From positions 119,613,078 through 119,677,077 of the forward strand of contig CM055265.1 of the NCBI GenBank assembly GCA_029237695.1: a stretch of 64,000 nt of DNA, given 5' to 3'. Each line of letters begins with the position of its first letter. Position 1 is the first letter of the stretch. The position numbers and the translations under genes are program-made. The DNA is from Conchocele bisecta. Lineage: Eukaryota > Mollusca > Bivalvia > Lucinida > Thyasiridae. A model generated the notes under the pieces. That model worked only from the letters and a program-made list of their open reading frames with translations. It was not told the DNA's origin and ran no database searches. Positions 44,815 to 56,371 of this stretch are shown one piece after another.

Positions 44815-45036
44815 AGACAAGCCATGTGATTTGTACCTACGAACATGTGCGATCATCTCGTGAAAACTATTTACAAAATGTACGATATGTTCCATAATGA
44901 CGTCGACATTTTCATAGCAAATGAGGAATTTTATTATATAATTTTTTGTTAATTTAATTTTATGCCTGTTTCTGTAAATATAATCATGAACAATCGCACA
45001 TTTGTTCTTCGGAACAAAATCACATGGCGTGTCTCA
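44815..45036. repeat. Repeat family 'ACACGCCATGTGATTTTGTA'
   Basis: Ends 'gagacaagccatgtgatttg' and '...aaaatcacatggcgtgtctc', inverted. Confidence 0.65.
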
Positions 45037-45089
45037 GATGACGTCGCCAAATATCGATGCTCCTCTCAAAACGAAAGTTATCATGTCGA

Positions 45090-45177
45090 TGGTCTAGTAA
45101 CATAAGGTCGTAACTGCTATGCTTTAGCATAGCAGTTACGACCTTATGTTATTAGACCATCGATATATCAAGAGATA
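45090..45177. repeat. Perfect hairpin, ~38-bp arms
   Basis: 'tcgatggtctagtaacataa' and on to 'gcagttacgaccttatgtta' form one long stem with the loop near 'ctttag'. Class unknown. Confidence 0.65.
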
Positions 45178-45239
45178 ACCTTGAAAATAATGGCAATGGT
45201 AACATGTTTATTATTTGGAATACCTAAAAATACAAGAAC

Positions 45240-45930
45240 ACGAGGGCCATTATGACCCTATAAATCGCTCACCTGGTTATTGTATATATGCAAGCAAATC
45301 TGAGAGAGCTGTATACATTCATTATTCTTACTAAATTGTGTCGAAACCAGTCTGGTGAGTATAAGGCAAGATATTTTTTAAAGATTTTGTCCAACTTTAT
45401 ACGATGGCCATCTTAAATTATGTGATGATCTCTAAGTTGAAAAATCTGTAAATGTTTCACCGAAAGACAGTAACTATGAAGTTTGGCCAGCATTGGCCAT
45501 GCGGTTAGTAAGATACATGTTTAACATTTTGGCGGCCATCTTGGGTGATGTTATCGTCCGATTTCGATGAAAAACCGGTTCAGAGCGATCGCCTGCTCAA
45601 TACCTTCGATGTGATATACACCATGACCATATTTGGTCATGTGAAATTTGACCCCTAATTGAACCACAGTGCCCATTTTAGATTCCAATGTCATAATTTT
45701 AACAAATCTGAAAGAGCATTGTGACGACCTCCAATTTTACAATTATGACGTGCCCCCACCCATAGATCATCCATGTGAAGTTTAACCGTTTAACCAACAT
45801 TGGTCCAGCGGTTCGAGAGAAGAAGACGTTTGAAATTGTGGACGGACGACGACGATGGACGGCGACGGACAAAAATGCGGAATAACTCACTTGAGCCTTG
45901 AGCCTTTGGTTCAAGTGAGCTACATATTTA
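45240..45930. mobile_element. Common bivalve repeat ending 'CTCACTTGAGCC'
   Basis: Blocks include 'ttttggcggccatcttggg', 'gaccatatttggtcatg', 'gaagtttaaccg', 'cggacgacgacgatggacgg' and the final 'actcacttgagcc', paired with 'ggttcaagtgagct'. The reverse complement of its middle forms the interior of the 19105-21092 element. Class not assigned. Confidence 0.6.
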
Positions 45931-46376
45931 GCCTGTCGGCACACAAATGCCCCCGGTGGCATATTGGAGAAAATCCGGAAAACTTCTTAACTGGACACAC
46001 GGACGGACATACATCCACGGAGACCCGGTGCATATAAGTCGCTACAGTTTGACATAAATAATCGAGTTTATTCAAATCTGCATATGCATAGGACAGACTG
46101 GCAGTGATCATTGTATTGCAATTATATACAGAACATAAGTTCCATTTGGCCAATTGTTACGTTCAAAACCACACCCAAGAACAAGAGTATACACGAGTTC
46201 ATTTTTCCACCAGATGTGTTTAAAACCATTCCCACTTGCCGCATAATTTAATGGGATTTAAACTTCAAATGTTTCTGAAAATCACACATCAATAGTCGAA
46301 TATTCACAATACTTGTCAGTTTCCGCAAAGGTGTCTGCCACAACATCAATGGCGTATTGTACCTCTCATTTAGTTG

Positions 46377-46791
46377 TTAGGGATTGTTATCATGAGTATC
46401 AGGATTGTATGCAGTCGCAACATATACTTCCGCTGTCGTCTGCGTGACCACTTCCAGTTCAATCCCCCTATTTCCACCAAACTGGTCGATTTCGTGTGCG
46501 GGATTAGGGCGAAACGTCTGCAAATCGACATTGCCCAACCTATCGTAATTCGATGACGTATTTGCAGCGTCATTTACCTGTTCAACGTTGTCATAAATCG
46601 GGGACACAAATGAGGAAATTTCCGGTACATGTTGCACGCGGCTGCCGGCTAGGGCAAGTCTAGATCGCGGTTTATCATCCGGTGTAGGTATAGCGTCTCG
46701 TTTGGCGATGTGGAAATTCGCGTATGGCGTCCGTTTCGTGGTAGCCGTTGCGCTTGTGTCGTAGGAACTGGCTGATTTTCGTCTACTCAAG
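46377..46791 (-). CDS. Gene C last exon: long cytoplasmic tail with tyrosine motifs
   Basis: A 415-nt exon after 'ttttttcag', entered in phase 2, ending at TAA (46377-46379). The tail begins C-L-S-R-R-K-S-A-S-S-Y-D-T-S, matching gene B's tail start. It then continues about 120 residues that B lacks. Tyrosine sites visible are S-P-I-Y-D-N-V, S-S-N-Y-D-R-L, A-E-V-Y-V-A-T and A-Y-N-P. The spacing Y-D-N-V, 12 residues, Y-D-R-L resembles an ITAM, except for V in place of L/I in the first half. A signalling role is inference. Basic residues next to the membrane fit the topology. Confidence 0.8.
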
Positions 46792-46799
46792 CTGAAAAA

Positions 46800-46907
46800 A
46801 AAGATATTGATACATACCAATGGTATTGTAGACACAACGAGTGTTGTTAGGGCGTATGAGAGAGCGCGCGAGAGAGAGGGCAGACAGTGAGGGGTAGAGG
46901 GAAGGCG

Positions 46908-46938
<31 letters not shown>

Positions 46939-47175
46939 GGGGGGGGGCGGGTGGTGTGGGAAGAGAGCTACTACTACAGTGTAATTGATGATTCCGACAC
47001 ATAGCTAGTATTGCCTGCGTTTATTGTGGGTGGTATTGGAGAACAGCCACAATATATAGCATTTTCCGACAATGCCCTTACTTTTCTATGGGTCCTTTTT
47101 GTTAAAGGCACTGGGTCTTACATATCCCTAGAAAGTGATGAAGCATAATCGGAATAGTTGTAGATTTGTATCGTA
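46800..47175. other. Gene C intron with (AG)n microsatellite
   Basis: Purine-rich (AG)n and G-runs at about 46861-46955; the remainder is featureless. Confidence 0.6.
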
Positions 47176-47244
47176 CAGTGAAACCTCTCTAAACCGGACA
47201 CCCTGGGGACATCCCAGGGTGTCCGGTTTAGAGATGTTCCACTG
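47176..47244. mobile_element. pogo-like mini-element
   Basis: 'cagtgaaacctctctaaacc' and its inverse 'ggtttagagatgttccactg'; TA precedes the left end. Confidence 0.75.
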
Positions 47245-48224
47245 TGAACATTTATATAACTACTTCAAGACACGCGTGGGTCCTTTGCGATCATGAAAGG
47301 ACATTATCATCGGAGATAAATGGCAACGGAATATATCAAAATCAAGAACAACTAACTTGTATCTGTGTCCGGTTTACAGAGCTTCGACTGTATTGCTAAG
47401 CCTAATTTGACATATAAGTCGCCTGTAAAATTGGAGATTGGTAAATAAAGACTAAATGTTTACAACGCTGGTTATTTTTCTGTATCATAAGCTTGTTTTT
47501 CAATCGATGGTTACTAAATTACGTCTGTACGTGCGTCCGTACGTACGTCCGGATGAACTTTTTGGTTAAAGTTTTAGGTTAAAGTGTTTCGGTATACTAT
47601 AAAAGCCTCGGCGGGAGCGACATGCGGGCGTGGTCAGCTAGTTTTTACTAATGATCACTTTCTGCGCAGAGCTGAGATCCAGTGCCTTTAAAGCTGGGGT
47701 CCCATTGATTGCCACAATGCGAAAAAAAGAAGTCCGGCCTACTTTAAACTAAATAATGGTTTACTTTTACAAGCAGAATTATATCAAAAAATAATTAGAT
47801 ACAATAATTAAAATGCAAATCCAAATACAATATGGGAAATAATAAAATGAACAATCAGAAATGAATCTAACGGAAAGAAAAAACAGATAAACCTAAAATA
47901 AAAGGTAATAGGGGAAAAAGATACATTGGAATCAGAATATCCAAATAACTTATCTGAAAACACAAGCAAAAAGAGGACAAGGGAATCATGTTGAGATCAA
48001 AAGCAGAATGGATAGAGGGTGTGGAAAAATACCAAATATTTTGCGAATTTGGAAAAGAAAAGGTCGGAAACTAAAACAATAACTGGATTAACAGTCAATG
48101 ACCATATAATTACGAACACTGACGATATATTACATGAAGAAAAGGAATATTATACAAAATTGTACACTCAAAATGGCGTTACAAATTCTAACCACAGCTT
48201 CTTCTCAAATGATAACTTTACTTA

Positions 48225-48729
48225 AAGGTATATTCCCACTCAATAGGCACAAAATGTTCTTTATATCAGAGACATTATCTGAGATATTTTCTTGCAAAAT
48301 AAATATTCATTCACCATTACCCCACTTAATAATTGGCATTATTATACCTTTTATATCAGACGTAAATTTGCACACTGATATCAGGGGCGATAACCGTGTT
48401 TCATTAAAACACTAACGGACATTACTATTTAGTATATGTATTTACTTTTTGATGTACAATGATCATACTTTATAACCTGTCGAAAATATTATTTGTTTAG
48501 GTGACGCATTTAATTAGTATAAATAATTAAAAAATATCATGCCTCATTTGCATATGAAAATAGTCTGATACCACAGCGCGTCATTATCAGTAAAATACAT
48601 ATTACTAAATGATTATATCTGTATAGCTGGCACCCGTAATTTTTAGAACTGGTGGATTAGTTACACAATTATACACTTATTTAATTCCCATAAAGAACAT
48701 TTTGTGGCTACTGAGTGGGTATGTACCTT
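48225..48729. mobile_element. MITE 'AAGGTACATGCCCACTCAG' inside L1-like element
   Basis: TA at 48223-48224 and 48730-48731. The arms are 'aaggtatattcccactcaat' and 'actgagtgggtatgtacctt'. The fullest uninterrupted copy in the window. Confidence 0.8.
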
Positions 48730-49249
48730 TAACATTAGTTAACGTATATTATGAAATAGCATCAAAGGCAAGTGCGAACAAAATAAAAAGGTATTACCGT
48801 CTATAATAGATTATTCACAATCTAGGAGAAACTATTAGAACACTTTATGAATCAATAGACTATTTAAACGAATCTAACTCATAAGACTTGTTTTTATTTG
48901 CAGACATTGAGAAAGCAGTTGATACTATTGAACATACATACCTGTTGAAGGTACTGGTACATTATAATTTTGGCAATGCTATTTTGAAATGGATCAAACT
49001 TTTCTACCCTGATGCGAAACGCTGTGTTTTAACGAATGTTTGTTTTTATCAAATTTATTCTCAATTGATAGAGGTATACGACAAGGCTGTCAGTTATCAC
49101 CATACCTCTTGATTATCGCCATCGAAATACTATCCAAAGCAATTATAAACGAAAAAGATATAACCGTCGTGAAAATACACTGTTGATGATGCAAGTTTTA
49201 TGACGGATGGTACACAAATATCTTTTGAAAAATTAGTATACATAATTGA

Positions 49250-49702
49250 ATAATTCCAGCACAAACATATTTACACAATTCCCTAACATTTGATTGGTCC
49301 GTAGCAAGTTCTGTCCAAAATGTATATCCCAGTAAACTCCCATGCCGAACTACTTTCCGTAACCGTGAGGCGCAGTTAAAATAATTCTTAAGAAAACGGA
49401 AAATAAACACATTTTGAGTAATTTATTTCAAATGCTGGAATTATAAGGAATGAATGGCCTTTTTGTGGAATTTATCGGGGATATAAACTTGGAAAAGTCC
49501 CGGGAATACTGGACGAGGCCTTAAAAAATTACAATTTTCGAAAAAAAAAACAAAAAAAAAACAAAAAAAAAACAAAAAAAAAAAAATTTTTTTTTTGGAT
49601 TTTTTTTCGAAAATTGTAATTTGTTATCGCTTCGTCCAGTATTCCCGCGACTTTTCCAAGTTTATACCCCGATAAATTCAACAAAAGGCCATTCATTCCT
49701 AT
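49250..49702. mobile_element. MITE 'ATAATTCCAGCAC' inside L1-like element
   Basis: Same two-unit structure as 23968-24412, including facing poly-A and poly-T tracts at 49541-49610. Confidence 0.8.
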
Positions 49703-50165
49703 ATTAATTTAGTAAAATATCAAGCCTCAAGCTCAACAAAAAAAATCTACTGTAATGTGCGAGTTGGTGCTTTAAAAAATACAAATATTACCTTCTGTTC
49801 GACAATAATTTTATGTGGACTTCGAATAGTGCAAAGACACAAGGAATTACATTCTCAAATGATAACAGTGTTACTCACGAATATAACATGCTGTCAAAAA
49901 CAATAGAGTTTAAACACTGCCTTGATAAGTGGAAAGTGAAAAATAAGTAAAATTAATGCGATAAAGACATTTGCAACTCCAAAATTAATATATCCACTAA
50001 CAGTGCTGACGATATGATTAAGCGAATTAAAACAAATTTATTTCATATTTTATGGGACAATAAGCACGACAAAATAAAAAGAAATAAGATTATTCAATCG
50101 TATGAAAATAGCGGTCTAAAATGCTACACATAGAACGTTTCATCACTTCAATAAAAGATTCATGG

Positions 50166-50465
50166 GTGATAGAGAATAGTAGGTTAGTGCCGTGAATGGG
50201 AAAAAATATCTGGCAAGGCTCAGGAAACGGGATGGGCGAGGCTCTACCGAACACATCCCGTTTCCGTGCCGCGCCAGATATGTTTCCCATTCACGGCACT
50301 AACCTACTATTCTATTTATCCCGTCAACACCTACAAGTGGCTTTAAAATGCAAAAAAAAAAAACAATCCCAGCCACCGCACACATACATACGCAGTGATT
50401 AGGTTGTATTGACAGGATATAAAAAATGTTTCACGGCACATACGCACTATGTTGACGGGATAAAA
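50166..50465. mobile_element. Foldback unit 'AATAGTAGGTTAGTGCCGTG' inside L1-like element
   Basis: One foldback plus the 'tttatcccgtcaacac' unit, as in 8165-8706, 13283-13830 and 60780-61047. Confidence 0.75.
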
Positions 50466-50980
50466 AAGAATATGTGACTCAACGAACATCGGCAATTGGA
50501 AAACGATTTATGAAAATTGACTAGAAAGACATGGGGGAACTGTTATTTTTTAAATGGGACCTAAAACTGGAAGACGTAAAGCATATCAGTGAAGACAACA
50601 CATTTTTAAATAACATTTTTAAATCTTGGGCTTGTATAAACTATTCCGAAAATACCGACATTGTATCTAAAGAAATCATTTGGAATAACTCTAAATCTAA
50701 TCTAAAACATCAACATAAAACAATGTTTCTTAAGAATTGGTATGATAAAGGAAGTTTGTTTATTGAACATTTATATGATTATAGAGCAAAACAATTTTTA
50801 CGATTTACATATTTCGCAGCAATATACGAAATGAAGATTTCACAAAATATCAAATTATACTAAACAGCATAAGCCCAGTAGGAATCTAGAAAATAAAAAA
50901 ACATGACAGTATTAACACGCTTCCACACTATGAAACTATTGTATTAAAATACAACAATGTAAAGGTGGTGTTAATATATT

Positions 50981-51339
50981 ATAGGAATGAATGGCCTTTT
51001 TGTGGAATTTATCGGGGTATAAACTTGGAAAAGTCGCGGGAATACTGGACGAAGGCCGGAAGGCCTCCTCCAGTATTCCCGCGACGTTTCCAAGTTTATA
51101 TCCCCGATAAATTCCACAAAAAGGCCATTCATTCCTTATAATTCCAGCACTTGAACTAAATTCATCAAGAAAATGTGTTTATTTTCCGTTTTCTTAAGAA
51201 TTATTTTAACTGCGCCTGACGGTTACGGAAAGTAGGGAAAGTAGCATGGGAGTTTACTGGGATATTATTTTGGAAAGAGACTTGCTACGGGCCAATCAAA
51301 TGTTAGGGAATTGTGCAAATATTTTTGTGCTGGAATTAT
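50981..51339. mobile_element. MITE 'ATAGGAATGAATGG' at the 3' edge of the L1-like element
   Basis: Ends 'ataggaatgaatggcc' and 'tgctggaattat'; nearly identical to 24797-25154. Confidence 0.8.
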
Positions 51340-51757
51340 TACTGTATAAAACACAAACATATCGGAAAAATGTAGAAATAATAAAATCTGAACAAAAAAG
51401 GGCAACCGAATTTAGTTGTTGGCTTGGCCCCGGAATGATCATTGTCTACAGCCATGGTCAAACAGCACGTGATGTACGGTACGTTTGAACACGGCTGTGA
51501 GCGGTGTCAAACAATGCCAGTCATGTAACACTATCTGTTTACTTTCTGTATTGGAAAATATATATTATTATACCACTTACTGAAGTATGTGATGTTAATT
51601 GGCTGATTTGAAAAGCAATATGGAAATGGACCAGTAGATAGGTAGCAGTTATTACACACATATTGGGGATACAAATAAATGTAATTATTGTATTAGCTGC
51701 AAAGTTCTCATTTGGCTCGAAATTATGGATTATACCTTGAAAACTGGCAAAACATAA

Positions 51758-52108
51758 GGGGCCGTTTCACTAAACTTCGTACGACTAAAATGATAGTCTG
51801 CAATTTCACATTCATGCAGCCTATGCTCAATAAATGTAAATCCATCAATTGAAATTTCCAGACGATACTAAATTTGCACGTACGAACACACTCAGGGGCC
51901 CGTTTCACTAACCTTCGTACGACCAAAATGTTTGAAAGTGCAAAATTATGACAGTCTGTGAAGGTCACATTAACAACGTTTTCTTGTAAATAATTAATTG
52001 ATTTACATGTATTGAATGTAAATCCATCAATTGAACTTTCCAGACGATCCTAAATTTGCACTTACGAATATTTTAGTCGTACGAAGTTTAGTGAAACTGG
52101 TCCTAGTT
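51758..52108. mobile_element. Two adjoining partial palindromic MITEs
   Basis: The first starts 'ggggccgtttcactaaac' and breaks near 51896; the second starts 'ggggcccgtttcactaacc' and ends 'gtttagtgaaactgg'. Both lack the usual centre. Confidence 0.7.
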
Positions 52109-52158
52109 TATTAGGCATGTCAATTTGAAATTTAGGGTCGTTAGAGTTTTATTCATCT

Positions 52159-52327
52159 GGGCCCGGTTGTTCAAAACACCAGTTAGCTTAACGGACTGTT
52201 AAATCCTTAACGGACTGTTAAATCCTTAACTGAATTGTTAAAATCTCTGTTAAAACAGAGATTTTAACCATTCAGTTAAGGATTTAACAGTCCATTAAGC
52301 TAACGGATGTTTTGAACAACCGGGCCC
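52159..52327. mobile_element. Foldback MITE, family 'GGGCCCGGTTG'
   Basis: Longer relative of 1780-1888 with a duplicated 'cggactgttaaatcctta' on the left arm. CTG outside both ends. Confidence 0.75.
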
Positions 52328-52419
52328 TGATATATTCCAGTTAAGCCCACCGAAAGTATATATCCCCGATGTTTAGGTGCCCAGCAAATAAAGGCTCTAT
52401 TTTCTCAAACAATACTTAC

Positions 52420-52489
52420 CACGTTTTGATATTTATTCCAACAATGATAAGCGCCAGCACGCTGCTAACCACGATCAATAGTGTGCGCA
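52420..52489 (-). CDS. Gene C exon: transmembrane helix
   Basis: A 70-nt exon on the minus strand after 'atcgatttcag' and before 'gtaagt', entered in phase 1 and left in phase 2. It encodes R-T-L-L-I-V-V-S-S-V-L-A-L-I-I-V-G-I-N-I, then K-T, with a split Trp/Cys junction to the tail exon. Size and phases equal gene B exon 5. The hydrophobic run predicts a single membrane pass. Surrounding introns are packed with transposons on both sides. Confidence 0.85.
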
Positions 52490-52740
52490 CTGAAATCGAT
52501 ACAAACAAAATCAATACTCACATGTATCGATGAAGCACCACGCGCAGTATTATGGTTACTGAAATCGATAACAAAAAATCGATAATCACGTGTATCGATG
52601 AAACACCACGACCAATATACCATCGACAGCGTTGATCCAAGAAATCTATGAGCGTGGACATACACGTGTAGACACGCACTCCGGACTAGAATGGCATCTA
52701 GCCACGTCAATTAATGACTGTTCATTTTTATGAACACCAA

Positions 52741-53215
52741 CTCTACATAAACTCAAATAATTAATGCTAGCTCTAAATAATTAGAGTTAGCATTAAATAT
52801 TTAGAGCTAGCCTCAAATCATTTGAACGGCTCTCTAAATCATTTGGAGCTAGCTCTAAATATTTAATGCTAGCTATAATTATTTAGAGCTAGCAATGACG
52901 TTCTACATATGTAATGCTAGTTATTTGTGTATATGTAGATTTGGCGTTCTAGGAACGCCACATCTACATATACTCCAATAATCATTGCTAGCTCCATAAC
53001 TACAGCTAGCATTACATATTTAGAGCTAACTCCAAACTAATTTGAAGAGCTCTCTAAATCATTTGGACCTATCCTTAAATAGTTAATGCTAGCTCTAATT
53101 ATTAAGAGCTAGCAATAGTTATTTGAGTTTATGTAGATCTACATAACTCTCAGATAATTAATGCTAGTTATAAATATGTAATGGTTTGAGTTTACGTAGA
53201 TTTGGCGTTCCATAC
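52741..53215. repeat. Self-complementary array of 'TAGAGCTAGC' motifs
   Basis: 'gctagctctaaat' and 'atttagagctagc' alternate many times. 'gtagatttggcgttc' and 'gaacgccacatctac' meet back to back near 52937-52970. Any part can pair with several others. The small copy is at 3985-4090. Confidence 0.75.
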
Positions 53216-53291
53216 ATTTTTGTTGTTGAACATTAACTTCAACCAGTTTCAATGTTCCGTATCATTACACTGCCCAATGTATGTAAGACTA

Positions 53292-53825
53292 CTGTCTGTT
53301 TCACGAAAGCTGCCCAAATTTTACGGCTATATAGACAATTCAAAAACCATATTTTTTTCGATAATATTAAATTAAAGGAAAATTTAAGAATGAGCCTTCT
53401 TTTTATTTCGTGAAATTTGATCAAATATTGATTTTATTGCGAAAACAAAATTTCCCCATGTTAAATATGGGGATTTAACATGGGGACATTTTTTAGAATT
53501 TCAGAAATACTGGACCGATTTTTAAAATGTAACTTTTGTTTTCTTAGTTAGATCATTTTCAAGCTATCTAGCTAGGTTTCTGAGTCAATTTCCAAAATAT
53601 TTCGTTTTTTTACTCCTCCCACAACTCCTCTACCTTTTTCCCCCATGTTAAATTCCCATAGACAAATCAATTTTTCGTAATAAAATCAATATTTGACCAA
53701 ATTTCAAGAAATAAAAAGAAGGCTCATTCTTAAATTTTCCTTTAATTTAATACTATCGAAAATAATATTGTTTTTGAATTGTTTATATGGCTGTAAAATT
53801 TGGGCAGCTTTCGTGAAACAGACAG
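53292..53825. mobile_element. TIR element 'CTGTCTGTTTCACGAAA', short form
   Basis: TA at 53290-53291 and 53826-53827; arms intact over more than 150 bp. Internally deleted relative to 5489-7061. Confidence 0.8.
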
Positions 53826-53894
53826 TAAGCTATCTTGTGTGTTGCACCGTAGAAGGGCTGAAACAGTTGAACTGCCTATACATCACCTACAAAT

Positions 53895-54300
53895 ACATTT
53901 TATCAGGTAACCTTCCCAGTATTGACCGAATACGCATTGACTGATAACATATTGCTGTATCAGGCATTGACCTGATACAAACATCCGGGTTACAATGAAG
54001 TGAAAACGGACGTTCCATTGGTCGGATGACGTCACGTGACGTTACCGAATGACGTCAGTGTAAGGACGCAACGTAAACAAGTCCTCGTTCTGTCCATAGA
54101 TAACGACGTCATCTGTGGTCATTTTCGAGCATAAAACGTTACCTGATAAATAGAATACCAGACTAGTGTATTTTGATATCAAGTTTATCAGGCTCTCTCG
54201 GAAACGGTAGGAATTCCTCGGCAAGCCTCGGAATTCCTACGCGTTTCCTAGCCTTGCCTGATAAACTTGATATCAAAAGACACTAGCCTGGTAGTCTCTA
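53895..54300. mobile_element. Repeat family 'CATCCGGGTTACAA...ACGTTACC'
   Basis: Fuller copy of 17505-17925 with 'gacgtcacgtgacgttacc', 'ataaaacgttacctgataaa' and a hairpin around 'cctcggaattcctacgcg'. Confidence 0.65.
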
Positions 54301-54569
54301 TGTAGCCCATGTCATAAACGTTATTAGAAGCATACGTGATCCAGTAATGTTGCTGCAATTGTTAGAATGTGTCATAATATTTTTATGAAAAGGGTTACAA
54401 CACGGCATAACACGTTAACATGTGATTAGGGAAACTAGTCAATTGCGTCTGCTCAGCTATTGTTACAATAGACCAGCATGCCATGTCTCTAAATCGTTGG
54501 TTACTTTTATAGTTTATTAAATGAAATCTGTCATTTTTGTTTTTCTGTTATTGTGCTATTGGCCTACTG

Positions 54570-54960
54570 AAAAACAGTCTGTTCTACGTTTTGCTGCCGA
54601 CAAACTTTTGGCTATTAAACACATTGAATATAAAACATATTTGATTGCAAGTACTTTTCAGAAATAGCAAAGCTGTCAGCCTCCCCCAATTAATTTATTT
54701 GTTTAAATTCCGTCAATATATTAATTTTATTGCGAAAAAAAGATTTTCTTATGGGAATTTAACATGGGGGCTAAAATAGATTGTTTTTAAAATAAATTTT
54801 ATTTGTGGACCGATTCTCAAAATCTAACCTTTGTGTTCTTATTTACATCATTTCAAAGCTATCTCACCAGGTTTCGGAGTCAATTTTTGTAATTTTGCAA
54901 ACAAATTTTGTTTAGGGAGGGTGACTTTTTTTTGTTATTGATGAAAAAGTACTTACATTT
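54570..54960. mobile_element. Partial 'GTCTGTTCCACGTTTT' TIR element
   Basis: Left end 'cagtctgttctacgttttg' and inner 'gccgacaaacttttggc', with 'gggaatttaacatggggg'. The right terminus is lost. Confidence 0.6.
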
Positions 54961-55765
54961 AAATATTTTATAAATTTAATTGTGGGGTCATATTATGTGA
55001 TATAATTGTATGCACCGAGCTTCTATCTCGTATCAAAATATTCTCTATTTACGAAGTCATTACCTATCCAACAGTCAGGAAAATGACCCCCTGTCCATTA
55101 TGAAATATAATTTTATTTACTATTAATCAATATGATTTTAGCAGGTAAATAGCTATGCATGGACGGAATATACGTTCAGGCCCGTCCGCAGGAATTCATT
55201 TATGGGGTGTATTATCGACGGCGAGAAAGGCTAAACATTTTGTTTGCACACCATGCACATCCACAGACAGACCTCGGCAGATTAACCCTTTCACCCTAAG
55301 TAACTGGAATGGATTTTGATAGTTAATTTTGCAACCAATCCAATCATCACAAAATGATTTTCTGACCAGTCCATTTATGAACATGGGGTGTTTTTGTTCT
55401 CAAAAGTATGACAATTACTTGCGAAAAGTGCAGATCTGATGAGACGGCTCGTCACGAGCCGGCTCATCTGCATCTACACGTTTTGCCAATACCACTATAC
55501 AGGCCTGTGTAGTCCATCAGCCCCGGTCCGGAATTCTGGTCACCGGTATCAAATCAGGGCAAGAATGCTCACAGTGATTTTTGGGAAGGTATAAACCCCT
55601 ATAGTTAGAAAACATGTGATAGCCTTGTGGCGGTTGTAGCTTTATATGAGTTATTTCCCTTTTTCCAAAATGGCCGCCAAAATGCTCATTAAGCTATATA
55701 TCATGTTCTAGAGCAGCTAGGACAGTGCTTTTACTGTCTATGACCAGGTATTAGGAGTCCTATAT

Positions 55766-56077
55766 TTATGCCCCCTATGCGATAGCAAGGGGGGCATATT
55801 GCTTTGGTCCTGAGGTTCCGTCCGTCCGTCCGTCCGTCCGTCCGTCCGTCCGTCCGTCCGTCCGTCCGTCCGTCCGTCCGTACTTCCGTGTACATCTGCG
55901 TCGAAAAGTTTGTCCCACCTTCTCCATTTTTTTTTTTTTTTATTTTTTTTTTTTTTTGTGTAATTCTTTAATTTTTATTTATTTTTCATTTATTTTTGTT
56001 TTCATTATTATTATTATTATTTATTTTATTTTTTTTTAACAATCTTTGCTCACTACAGTATGCCACGGGGGCATATC
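55766..56077. mobile_element. Small insert with (TCCG)n and poly-T
   Basis: Starts with a 'tgccccctatgcgatagcaa' hairpin and 'ggggggcatattg'. It contains (TCCG)n at 55825-55885 and T-rich runs at 55925-56040, and ends 'gggggcatatcc'. Similar 'gggggcatat' repeats are common in bivalves. Confidence 0.6.
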
Positions 56078-56371
56078 CATGTTTTACAAACATAATGTCT
56101 AGTTCATTTCTATCTTCACCCAAAACACCTTTTATGATATTAATCCAAGATGGCCGCCAACATGGCTGCCAACACATATTTAAGTGGATGTTTCAAGCTC
56201 GTATAGCAGTTAGGACAGTAATTTGTAGCTAATGTTTCAACTGGGCAAGGAATCAATTTCTATATTCACTTTAAACTCAATGAAGCCTTCATATAATAAT
56301 GCAATCCAAGATGGTGGACACAACGGCGGCTGTAAAAAGTTTCCAACTGTAGGGAAATGTACATGATGACT

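Larger units (their letters stand above)
47770..50980 (+). pseudogene. L1-like LINE ORF2 remnant interrupted by MITEs
   Basis: In order: a linker with E-W-I-E and K-Y-F-A-N-L-E-K-K-R (about 48005-48062); an RT part with E-K-A-V-D-T-I-E-H-T-Y and I-R-Q-G-C-Q-L-S-P-Y (about 48900-49115, frameshifted); a later part with L-D-K-W-K and P-K-L-I-Y-P-L-T-V-L (about 49920-50005); and a C-terminus with F-L-K-N-W-Y-D-K-G (about 50728-50760). These are in collinear order of an L1/Tx1-type ORF2. The endonuclease and 5' part are absent. Three MITEs split it and a fourth sits at its 3' edge. It lies in the intron between gene C's last two exons. Confidence 0.75.

Noticed and set aside
55825..55885. CRISPR-like array
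   Set aside because: It is a (TCCG)n microsatellite without spacers, in a eukaryotic genome.
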